Shown: positions 21,404 through 31,333 of the stretch, in pieces
Numbering within the stretch: the first letter of the stretch is position 1
Layout of the letters: every line of letters begins with the position of its first letter
Origin: Glebionis coronaria
Lineage: Eukaryota > Streptophyta > Magnoliopsida > Asterales > Asteraceae
DNA: 64,000 nucleotides
Direction of reading: 5' to 3'
Assembly (NCBI GenBank): GCA_025667525.1
Contig: CM046876.1
Coordinates: forward strand, 81,819,512-81,883,511
Translations under genes and position numbers: made by a program
The notes under the pieces: generated by a model
Told to the model about the DNA's origin: nothing
The model's database searches: none
What the model saw: the letters and a program-made list of their open reading frames with translations, nothing else

Positions 21404-23677
21404 TCAATAGTCATCATTTTTGATTCTTTCTTCAGCTTCGGCCACATCTAATCTGTTATCAATTTCATCCTGCAAAGTCTTTGCAAACTTCTTGGAATAC
21501 TCGGTGTTGATCTTGAGACACTTCTTGTGACAGAGTAGCTGAATAGTTGAAGCCAAGCACAGCTCATCTTCCCTCTGAAAAGCATACTGGCAAGCCTTGT
21601 TCATAAATGCCATTCCTCTTTTAGGCACTGAGTATGTCTGACCATCAACAGGGCCAACAATACCATTTGGAAGGATCAAATCCCTGTGCATACCATCCAC
21701 ACGAACATCTTCAGTAACAAAAGTTTCATCAACAATTTGTGAAATTCTTCTTCTTTTGTTGCCTGTCTTTGGGGGTTCTTGTTCAAAAAGCTGTGGTGGG
21801 GGATCAATCTTGAGTTTGGCAGCTGTTTCCTTGATCCAGTTAAACTTAGCCTTAAGAGTTTTAAGTAGAAGGAAATTTGCCTGTCCAGACTTTTTGGCAG
21901 CTAAGGCTTCGAGTTCAAACCATTCTGATAACCCAAGTGTCTTTAACCTGAAGTTGTCAAACACATCCATATTCCTCTGTTGGTTTTCCCTCCATAAGAT
22001 CATCTGTGGGGTGTTTGTGGATTTGTGAATGGTGTATTTAAACTTGGTTATCTTGCCAGCAGCATACCTGTTATTCACGCAGGCATCATAGTCAGCTTTG
22101 ACTTTCTTTAAGGCCTCAGCGCGTTTTAGTTCCATTTCCCTCAACCTTTTTTTTGTTTTTCCCTTTCAGGTGGTGTCATCTTCCTCAGAGTAGCTTCATT
22201 TAATTCTTTGGCTGTCTTGATCTCATTTAGTCTTTTGAATTCTTCAGCCTGTTGCTCTATTTCTTCAGGGGTTAAAGGAATCTCATCGGAAGGTGTAAAG
22301 GTTGAAAAGTGGGAAAGGTCTGTGGTGGATCCTCCTGTCTCTAGCATCGCAGCTATCTTCTTAAGTTTGGTGTCAGTATCAACCAAAACTATCTCCTTTC
22401 CTTTCTTCGAGACAGAGGACTCCACACTTATGTTTTTCAAAACATCAGCTCTTTTGAGAAATGCTGTCTGAGCATGAGTTTGAATAGATTTGGGGAGAGA
22501 GCTCACAGTGAATTTTAGTTTCTTGGCCGCTGGCTCATCATCATCCTCAGGCTTGCTGATGTTAACTAAGATCATGGATTTAGATGAGTCAGCTCCATCT
22601 TGTGTTTGTTGCTCCCCCTGAGTATCATCCTCATCATCAGGTACTATAACTGGTGTGATGACTTGTAGAGGAACAGGTGTAGTTGAGGGATTAGCTGATG
22701 ATGAGCCTTGTTCAGCAGATGCAAGGCTGAGTGTAGTATTCTTCTCCCCCTCACGTTCATCCTTACTTCGCTGATGCTTGGATGAACGTGCCTGAAAACG
22801 TCTTGCAATCTGCTCCACAGAGGCAGCCATGGCACGTTGTCTTTTTCTTGAAGCCCTGGCAATCTTCAGCAAGAGGTTGGCATTGGCATTAGTATTTGCC
22901 TGAACACGCCTGACAATAAAGTTAGCATGGTTGTATTGCCTGTTGCGAACGACATTGAATTGCCTGTGTAGGGTGAGTTCATGTTCACGGAACATAGCAG
23001 GGACAGATGAGTCAATAGCATCCTTGATTCGAGTTGAGAGATGACTAAGTCCCTGGGCTACACCTTTTCGTGCACCATCCTGAATTGGCTCAGTGACAGC
23101 CTCAGTCACAGCCTTCTTTATGATCCCTGGAAATGTCACAGTAAAATTGTGCATCTCTGACTTGATCACATCCAGCTTCCTTGATAAGCGCTCAATATCA
23201 TATTGATGATGTACGGGCTGAAGATTCTTGATATTGAGGCTTTGCTGAGCAAAATCATCCCCCCCTTGGAATTAAGTCAAAGTTGGTCTGGGCAGGATGA
23301 TCAAACAAGAGGAATTCGGCTGTTGGATCATATGTTGGTCTTTGGAAGACTGTTGTTGCAGATGTAGCAGAGTTTGGAGTGTCAACAGCTTCCTTGAGAG
23401 GAGAAGTCTTGTCATCAGCTGGTGTGGACACAACGATATCTTTAGGAGGAGAGGCAGACAGCTGGTCGTCCTCATCTTCTTCATCCTCTTCATCAAACAT
23501 TCCCTCAGGGAATTCATCTTCAGGCATGGGCTCAAACTCAGATACATAATCTTCTACTGAGAGCATTTCTTCATCAGCATTTAACAGAGGTTCATCATCA
23601 TTTGGAATGTACTGAGTCATTGTTTCAGCCTCCTTTTCATGTACCTGAGACTCTTTGACTGGCTGTACAATATCAGC
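21404..23677 (-). pseudogene. SIRE extra gene exon 2, complete copy with two frameshifts
   Basis: About 758 codons follow the splice acceptor. Visible: an acidic run (DEEDEEDEDD, near 23480), a Ser/Thr-rich part, a basic helical stretch (ASRKRQRAMAA), a basic Lys/Arg cluster (GNKRRRIS) that could be a nuclear localisation signal, and a charged C-terminal end (DVAEAEERIKNDDY) with a stop at 21404. A C7 run (23259-23265; the other copy has C6) shifts the frame, and a second indel near the T8 run (22147-22154) returns it to the original frame ~1.1 kb later. I do not recognise a catalytic domain. Similar proteins are, from memory, common behind pol in Asteraceae copia elements. The function is unknown. 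Confidence 0.75.
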
Positions 23678-24197
23678 CTGTAAATTTGTTGTAATTAGTA
23701 ATAGGGAAAAATATAAGGTGAATGGTCGCCATTTCGCTATCCCAGAGAGGCTGAGGGTGATTACTCAGCCACTCCAAAGGATAAATCCTTGGGATTCTTT
23801 TAAGTGTGAATGAAGTGTGGTTAATGGTCGCCATTCGCTGCCCCTAGGAAAGCTGAGTGTGATTATTCAGCCCCCCCAAAAGGTAAAAAACCTTTGGGAC
23901 TCTTTTAAGGAGGGAACCAAGAGGCTGTGTGAAGTACAGCTGATCAAGGTTGAGACATTAGTGTATTCAGGTTGTTGTTAGCCTGAATACTGTCTAGATG
24001 GTTCAGGGTCATCGGGGTGCTTTATAAACACAAATGAATCATTCCCTGGTGCAAAGACAGGGTGTACAGAAGTCTTAAAGTATTCTAAGTGTAAAGACAG
24101 ACTTCTATGGGTCGAGGATTACCCTAACTTCACCACTCTCTCCTACAGACAAATGAGAGTGGTTGCTTGTGAACCTCTAAAAATGTACACTGATTAC
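23678..24197 (-). other. Predicted 520-bp intron of the SIRE extra gene, copy 1
   Basis: Minus-strand donor CAG/GTAATC is at 24197 and acceptor TTTACAG/GC at 23678, with a TACTAAT branch-like site at 23694-23700. Exon frames join in phase 0; without splicing exon 1 stops five codons after the donor. It contains two ~100-bp tandem units (GGTCGCCATT at 23726 and 23825), each with short inverted repeats. The splicing is predicted, not observed. Confidence 0.7.
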
Positions 24198-25340
24198 CTG
24201 TGAGATATCAGCTTGGTTTGGCTGGTTTCCTGTTGTCTCTGCTGACCTAGAGACACTAGACTCCTGTTGTTTCTCAGCCAAAGATTCTGAATCCACACGA
24301 GTATCTGGACCAGAGGCGGTGTCAGTCTTCTTTTCCTTGGCCTTAATAACAGCTTTGGAGTGGGAAGAAGAGGGGATTTTCTTCTTCTTTGGCTGTTGGC
24401 CAGATGAAGCCTTGGACTTAGTAGTGTGCTGCCCAGAGGTCAAAGACATAGACTTGCCAGCGACACTAGAAGTATTCACCTTCTCAGAAGAAGGGAGCAA
24501 GGGCTTCTCAGTGTTAGGTACCTGGTTGGCCACGTTCAACATGTGGGCGGTGACAGGGATATCCTCAGCTCCTATTTCCTTGTAAATGGCGCCTGTGATG
24601 TGATAGGGCTTAAGAGCAGTCAAGGCCTTGTTGTGGTAATTCTCTCCCAGCAAACTCTCAAAGATCAGGGACAGGAAGCGCACATAACAGATGTTCTTTT
24701 CCCTGACCTGATTCCTTCCCATCATTTGTTCTACCAGGTTTGAGAATAGGATGCTTCCAACGTCAACATCAGCTCCCCAGATTAATCCATACGCAATAGC
24801 CTGATGATTGGACGACATCTGATCCTGTGATCCCTGCACTCCTCCCAGGGACTTCACAATGTGGGTGAAGAGGACACGCCACATAGGAGTGAAATACTTA
24901 ATCTTCAGAGGGGATTTGGCGAGGACCTCAGCTAGAGTAAGGGCAGGGTTAACATCATGGCAAGGGTTGAGTGTGGCCAGGGCTTCCTTGACAGCCTTTT
25001 TGTCAACAGTCTTCAAGCATTCATCTCCATGTTTTAGTCCGGCCACACTAGAAAAGTCTTTAAGGGAAAAGGCAAAGGGATGTTCATTGCATGAAAGGCT
25101 AAATGTAATGGTGTCTTCTACTACTTCAACAGAATACCAGAATTCCCTAAGGTATTCTTGGTAAAAAGTGGATGGAGATTTGGTGAAGGCTTCATTTAGG
25201 TCACAATTCTGCATGAAATTTACCAGATCTGAATAGGTGTTGTTTGGTGCCTTAATCCATCCAATGGCGTTGTTGGAGGCGATGATGCTCTCGTTGATCT
25301 CGAAGTTCACATTGGAGGCTTTTGGAACGGGAAACGCCAT
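24198..25340 (-). CDS. SIRE extra gene exon 1, copy 1
   Basis: The 381 codons are open, from ATG 25340 in the context ATCCATGGCG. The N-terminal ~280 residues look globular (LREFWYS near 69, FTPMWRVLFTHI, YGLIWGADVDVGSI, then FLSLIFESLLG). The remainder is a Ser/Lys/Thr-rich linker with a PKKKK cluster that may be a nuclear localisation signal. The overall pattern recalls putative plant transposon protein domains found beside Athila and copia pol genes, but I cannot name a function. It differs from copy 2 (28997-30139) by about ten residues. It lies ~350 bp behind RNase H, with a promoter-like spacer, and splices to exon 2. Confidence 0.72.
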
Positions 25341-25690
25341 GGATTTGAGGTTGAAGGTGAATGAAAATGGCGGATGGTTGAGAGAGATAAGAATTTAGAG
25401 AGAGAAGTAGATTTTAGAATGGTGGTGGGTGAGAAGAGAAAGAAGACAATATATATTCAAACTTAAGTGAACAGTTATTCAACCGTATTAAATGCAAGGG
25501 CGAAAATGACTGCTCGAGTGGGTCCCCTTGACCTTTCAAAAAGTTTGTCTCCTCGTTATCCGAAACATAAATGATTAAATATTTGAGAATGTTTTTTGCA
25601 TTTACTTGGAAAGTAACTACCTAGTTTCATGTGAAAAACATTTAATAAACATTTAATATAGAATCAATCATTTAATGAACACATTTAATA
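25341..25690 (-). promoter_or_regulatory. Promoter-like spacer before extra gene, copy 1
   Basis: On the minus strand an ATATATAT box (25449-25457) lies ~110 bp before the ATG, followed by a CT-rich leader (CTTTCTCTTC, CTTCTCTCTCT). Upstream is a GTGGGNCC-like TCP motif (around 25518-25526). The spacing suits a plant polymerase II promoter. Activity is inferred only. Confidence 0.5.
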
Positions 25691-27813
25691 TCAAGCCACA
25701 AGCTTTGAGATATTGAGCATCCCTAGCTCAGCAACTAGCCTGTTGAACGAAGGTTCAGCCAAAGGCTTTGTAAAGATGTCAGCTAGTTGCAGCTCTGTGG
25801 GAACAAAATGCAGCTCAATATCACCCTTCATTATATGATCCCTGATAAAATGATACCTGATATCAATGTGTTTGGTACGAGAGTGAAGAACAGGGTTGTT
25901 GGATATGGCAATGGCGCTGGTGTTGTCACAAAAGATTGGTACTTTGTCATACAGGATTTCATAGTCAGCCAATTGACTTTTCATCCAGAGCACCTGAGCG
26001 CAACAGCTGGCTGCAGCGACATATTCTGCTTCAGCTGAAGACATAGCCACAAAGTTTTGTTTCTTATCACTCCATCCAACCAATTTTCCTCCTAGGATTT
26101 GACAGCTGCCTAAAGTACTTTTCCTGTCAATACAACATCCATCATAATCTGAATCTGAATAGGCCTTGAGAATCAAAGCCTGATTCCTTTGGATACCATA
26201 GACCTAGGGATGGTGTTCCTTTGAGATACCTGAAAATTCTCTTAACAGCCACTAGATGGGATTCTTTTGGGTTAGCTTGGTACCTTGCACAGAGACATGT
26301 GGAGAATTGGATATCTGGACGACTGGCTGTTAAATACATCAGTGAACCAATCATACCTCTATATAAAGTCTCATTGACAGAGACCCCTGACTCATCAGGG
26401 CCCAAGTTATTGGGTGGAAGCATGGGGCATTTCACTGATGCACAATCAGCTAAGTCATATTTTTTAAGTAAATCCTTAACATACTTTTCTTGACAAATAG
26501 AAATTCCCTTAGGACATTGTTTAATTTGAAAGCCCAAAAAGTAAGTTAACTCACCCATCATACTCATCTCATATTTCTTGGTCATTAATTTAGCAAAACG
26601 TTTACTAAGATTGATATTTGTTGACCCAAAGATGATATCATCCACATAAATCTACACAATGATGAAATCAATCTTGTCCTTGAAGGTAAAGAGTGTTTTA
26701 TCAATAGAACCCCTGATAAATTTATTTTCAGATAAGAAATTTGAAAGAGTTTCATACCATGCTCTTGGAGCTTGTTTCAGACCATACATTGCCTTGTGAA
26801 GTCTGTACACATGGTTGGGAAACTCGCTGTTCTCAAATCCTTCAGGTTGTGCAACATACACTTCCTCAGCCAAATCACCATTGAGGAAGGCACTCTTAAC
26901 ATCCATCCGATACACAGTGATGTTCATATAGGCAGCATAAGCAAGGAAGATTCTGATGGCCTCAAGTCTAGCAACAGGTGCAAAAGTTTCATCATAATCA
27001 ATTCCTTCAGTCTGAGAGAACCCCTGTGCTACCAGTCTTGCCTTGTTCTTGATGATGATCCCAATTTCATCCATCTTATTTCTATAGATCCATCTAGTGC
27101 CTGTGATATTCTTTCCAGGTGGAGCTGGCACTAGTGTCCATACTTTGTTCCTTTTGAACTGATTGATTTCTTCTTGCATAGCAGCTACCCATCCTTCTTC
27201 TACCAGAGCCTCAGCAACTCTTTTAGGTTCAATTTGAGAAAGAAATTCAGCAAATAGACATTCATTGGCTGAGGCTGACTCTGAGTCTTGGATTCGCTGT
27301 CTGGTTGTGACCCCTACATTTGGTTCCCCAATAATGTTGACAAGAAGAATGTGTTGATCTCTTGACCACTTATTTTGAGGAGCTGGGGATTCAAGAACAT
27401 GGGTACTTGAGGGCACATCTGGTACAATTTGAGTCTCATCCTGCTGACTAGGAGGGCTTTCTTCAAAGACTACTTTAGTGTCAGAGTCTTCTTCAGCCAT
27501 ATCAAGGGAAGCTATTTTATTATCAGCAGGAGAATCTTCAGAGATTTGAAGAATTGGTGAGTCATCAATATCATGAGAAGGACCATCAGAGATTTGAGGT
27601 TCTTCTTTATCAAGTTCCTGAGAGGTAGGAACTTCTATGTTGTGAGTAGACCGAGGGTCAAAAGCAGGAACATAAGGAGTGAGAGTGTTGGAGTGGTGAT
27701 GACTGGTAGGTCTGGGTTCTGTGAACTCATCACTTGGGAAAGAAATATTTTCATTAAAATCTACTTCATCACCCTCTGTTCCTGTCCTCTGTATGACTTC
27801 ATCATCTTCATTG
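25691..27813 (-). pseudogene. pol: SIRE pol, duplicated RT-RNase H (copy 1), N-terminally cut and stopped
   Basis: It begins at the duplication joint, so protease and integrase are missing. RT motifs are present ([38 protein letters not shown]). A CAG-to-TAG stop at 26652-26654 falls just before YVDD. After that the frame is open ([22 protein letters not shown]) until an extra A near 26171 shifts it at the RT/RNase H border. RNase H follows (SDSDYDGC, CDNTSAIAISNNP, TKHIDIRYHFIRDH). In RNase H, Asp replaces the Ala that copy 2 has in SDYAGC. The two lesions differ from the lesion of copy 2. Confidence 0.9.
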
Positions 27814-28476
27814 AATAGCATCCTTGATTCGAGTTGAGAGATGACTAAGTCCCTGGGCTACACCTTTTCGTGCACCATCCTGATTTGGGTCAGTGACAGC
27901 CTCAGTCACAGCCTTCTTTATGATCCCTGGAAATGTCACAGTAAAATTGTGCATCTCTGACTTGATCACATCCAGCTTCCTTGATAAGCGCTCAATATCA
28001 GATTGATGATGTACGGGCTGAAGATTCTTGATATTGAGGCTTTGCTGAGCAAAATCATCCCCCCTTGGAATTAAGTCAAAGTTGGTCTGGGCAGGATGAT
28101 CAAACAAGAGGAATTCGGCTGTTGGATCATATGTTGGTCTTTGGAAGACTGTTGTTGCAGATGTAGCAGAGTTTGGAGTGTCAACAGCTTCCTTGAGAGG
28201 AGAAGTCTTGTCATCAGCTGGTGTGGACACAGCGATATCTTTAGGAGGAGAGGCAGATAGCTGGTCGTCCTCATCTTCTTCATCCTCTTCATCAAACATT
28301 CCCTCAGGGAATTCATCTTCAGGCATGGGCTCAAACTCAGATACATAATCTTCTACTGAGAGCATTTCTTCATCAGCATTTAACAGAGGTTCATCATCAT
28401 TTGGAATGTCCTGTGTCATTGTTTCAGCCTCCTTTTCATGTACCTGAGACTCTTTGACTGGCTGTACAATATCAGC
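27814..28476 (-). pseudogene. SIRE extra gene exon 2, truncated by the duplication joint
   Basis: It is open from the predicted acceptor (28477) for ~221 codons through the acidic run and MHNFTVTFPGIIKKA, then is cut after STRIKDAI at the joint, where pol sequence follows in another frame and stops. The C6 run (28059-28064) keeps the frame that copy 1 lost. It would give only an acidic, shortened protein. Confidence 0.75.
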
Positions 28477-28996
28477 CTGCAAATTTGTTGTAATTAGTAA
28501 CAGGGAAAAATATAAGGTGAATGGTCGCCATTTCGCTGTCCCAGAGAGGCTGAGGGTGATTACTCAGCCACTCCAAAGGATAAATCCTTGGGATTCTTTT
28601 AAGTGTGAATGAAGTGTGGTTAATGGTCGCCATTCGCTGCCCCTAGGAAAGCTGAGTGTGATTATTCAGCCCCCCTAAAAGGTAAAAAACCTTTGGGACT
28701 CTTTTAAGGAGGGAACCAAGAGGCTGTGTGAAGTACAGCTGATCAAGGTTGAGACATTAGTGTATTCAGGTTGTTGTTAGCCTGAATACTGTCTAGATGG
28801 TTCAGGGTCATCGGGGTGCTTTATAAACACAAATGAATCATTCCCTGGTGCAAAGACAGGGTGTACAGAAGTCTTAAAGTATTCTAAGTGTAAAGACAGA
28901 CTTCTATGGGTCGAGGATTACCCTAACTTCACCACTCTCTCCTACAGACAAATGAGAGTGGTTGCTTGTGAACCTCTAAAAATGTACACTGATTAC
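28477..28996 (-). other. Predicted 520-bp intron of the SIRE extra gene, copy 2
   Basis: Donor CAG/GTAATC is at 28996, acceptor TTTGCAG/GC at 28477, with TACTAAT at 28493-28499, 15-21 bases before the acceptor AG. The borders, phase 0 and length equal copy 1. The interior holds two ~100-bp units with inverted repeats such as GGCTGAG/CTCAGCC and CCAAAGG/CCTTGG. Confidence 0.72.
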
Positions 28997-30139
28997 CTGT
29001 GAGATATCAGCTTGGTTTGGCTGGTTTCCTGTTGTCTCTGCTGACCTAGAGACACTAGACTCCTGTTGTTTGTCAGCCAAAGATTCTGAATCCACACGAG
29101 TATCTGGACCAGAGGCGGTGTCAGTCTTCTTTTCCTTGGCCTTAATAACAGCTTTGGAGTGGGAAGAAGAGGGGATTTTCTTCTTCTTTGGCTGTTGGCC
29201 AGATGAAGCCTTGGACTTAGTAGTGTGCTGCCCAGAGGTCAAAGACATAGACTTGCCAGCGACACTAGAAGTATTCACCTTCTCAGAGGAAGGGAGCAAG
29301 GGCTTCTCAGCGTTAGGTACCTGGTTGGCCACGTTCAACATGTGGGCGGTGACAGGGATATCCTCAGCTCCTATTTCCTTGTAGATGGCGCTTGTGATGC
29401 GATAGGGCTTAAGAGCAGTCAAGGCCTTGTTGTGGTAATTCTCTCCCAGCAAACTCTCAAAGATCAGGGACAGGAAGCGCACATAACAGATGTTCTTTTC
29501 CCTGACCTGATTCCTTCCCTTTAGTTGTTCTACCAGGTTTGAGAATAGGATGCTTCCAACGTCAACATCAGCTCCCCAGATTAATCCATACGCAATAGCC
29601 TGATGATTGGACGACATCTGATCCTGTGATCCCTGCATTCCTCCCAGGGACTTCACAATGTGGGTGAAGAGGACACACCACATAGGAGTGAAATACTTAA
29701 TCTTCAGAGGGGATTTGGCGAGGACCTCAGCTGGAGTAAGGGCAGGGTTAACATCATGGAAAGGGTTGAGTGTGGCCAGGGCTTCCTTGACAGCCTTTTT
29801 GTCAACAGTCTTCAAGCATTCATCTCCATGTTTTAGTCCGGCTACACTAGAAAAGTCTTTAAGGGAAAAGGCAAAGGGATGTTCATTGCATGAAAGGCTA
29901 AATGTAATGGTGTCTTCTACTACTTCAGCAGAATACCAGAATTCCCTAAGGTATTCTTGGTAAAAAGTGGATGGAGATTTGGTGAAGGCTTCATTTAGGT
30001 CACAATTCTGCATGAAATTTACCAGATCTGAATAGGTGTTGTTTGGTGCCTTAATCCATCCAATGGCGTTGTTGGAGGCGATGATGCTCTCGTTGATCTC
30101 GAAGTTCACATTGGAGGCTTTTGGAACGGGAAACGCCAT
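28997..30139 (-). CDS. SIRE extra gene exon 1, copy 2
   Basis: The 381 codons are open from ATG 30139, with the same layout as copy 1: globular N-terminal ~280 residues, then a Ser/Lys/Thr-rich linker ending at the splice donor after ISQ. Residue differences from copy 1 include Ala for Val at FWYSAEV, Phe for Cys at NPFHD and LK for MM near residue 216. That both copies stayed open over ~1.1 kb, while the neighbouring pol copies were broken, may be chance given their youth. The role is unknown; a Gag-like, nuclear or envelope-like function cannot be told from sequence. I see no signal peptide or membrane segment. Confidence 0.72.
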
Positions 30140-30489
30140 GGATTTGAGGTTGAAGGTGAATGAAAATGGCGGATGGTTTAGAGAGATAAGAATTTAGAGA
30201 GAGAAGTAGATTTTAGAATGGTGGTGGGTGAGAAGAGAAAGAAGACAATATATATTCAAACTTAAGTGAACAGTTATTCAACCGTATTAAATGCAAGGGC
30301 GAAAATGACTGCTCGAGTGGGTCCCCTTGACCTTTCAAAAAGTTTGTCTCCTCGTTATCCGAAACATAAATGATTAAATATTTGAGAATGTTTTTTGCAT
30401 TTACTTGGAAAGTAACTACCTAGTTTCATGTGAAAAACATTTAATAAACATTTAATATAGAATCAATCATTTAATGAACACATTTAATA
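30140..30489 (-). promoter_or_regulatory. Promoter-like spacer before extra gene, copy 2
   Basis: It equals 25341-25690. On the minus strand it runs from the RNase H stop through an AT-rich part with several TTAAATG repeats, a GGGACCCAC (TCP-like) motif, an ATATATAT box (about 30248-30256) and a CT-rich leader to ATG 30139. It is far more gene-like than a usual spacer between pol and the 3' LTR. Confidence 0.52.
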
Positions 30490-31333
30490 TCAAGCCACAG
30501 GCTTTGAGATATTGAGCATCCCTAGCTCAGCAACTAGCCTGTTGAACGAAGGTTCAACCAAAGGCTTTGTAAAGATGTCAGCTAGTTGCAGCTCTGTGGG
30601 AACAAAATGCAGCTCAATATCACCCTTCATTATATGATCCCTGATAAAATGATACCTGATATCAATGTGTTTGGTACGAGAGTGAAGAACAGGGTTGTTG
30701 GATATGGCAATGGCGCTGGTGTTGTCACAAAATATTGGTACTTTGTCATACAGGATTTCATAGTCAGCCAATTGACTTTTCATCCAGAGCACCTGAGCGC
30801 AACAGCTGGCTGCAGCGACATATTCTGCTTCAGCTGAAGACATAGCCACAGAGTTTTGTTTCTTAGCACTCCATCCAACCAATTTTCCTCCTAGGATTTG
30901 ACAGCTGCCTGAAGTACTTTTCCTGTCAATACAGCATCCAGCATAATCTGAATCTGAATAGGCCTTGAGATCAAAGCCTGATTCCTTTGGATACCATAGA
31001 CCTAGGGATGGTGTTCCTTTGAGATACCTGAAAATTCTCTTAACAGCCACTAGATGGGATTCTTTTGGGTTAGCTTGGTACCTTGCACAGAGACATGTGG
31101 AGAATTGGATATCTGGACGACTGGCTGTTAAATACATCAGTGACCCAATCATACCTCTATATAAAGTCTCATTGACAGAGACCCCTGACTCATCAGGGCC
31201 CAAGTTATTGGGTGGAAGCATGGGGCATTTCACTGATGCACAATCAGCTAAGTCATATTTTTTAAGTAAATCCTTAACATACTTTTCTTGACAAATAGAA
31301 ATTCCCTTAGGACATTGTTTAATTTGAAAGCCC
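30490..31333 (-). pseudogene. pol: SIRE pol copy 2: RT C-terminus and RNase H after a frameshift
   Basis: The open frame starts at [12 protein letters not shown] and carries the last RT motifs (ASRPDIQFSTCLCARY) and the copia RNase H (SDSDYAGC near the start, SSAEAEYVAA, CDNTSAIAISNNP, TKHIDIRYHFIRDH) to its stop at 30490. It is separated from the upstream pol frame only by one extra A in the A6 run 31334-31339, where copy 1 has A5. RNase H itself looks intact, but it cannot be translated as part of Gag-Pol without a frame change. Confidence 0.92.

Larger units (their letters stand above)
23014..27813 (-). repeat. 4.8-kb tandem duplication inside the SIRE element, copy 1
   Basis: It is ~99% identical to 27814-32612. 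It spans the start of exon 2, intron, exon 1, promoter-like spacer, RNase H and RT. The joint at 27814-27816 uses the shared bases AAT: left of it the sequence is pol, right of it exon 2 of the extra gene. Confidence 0.93.
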
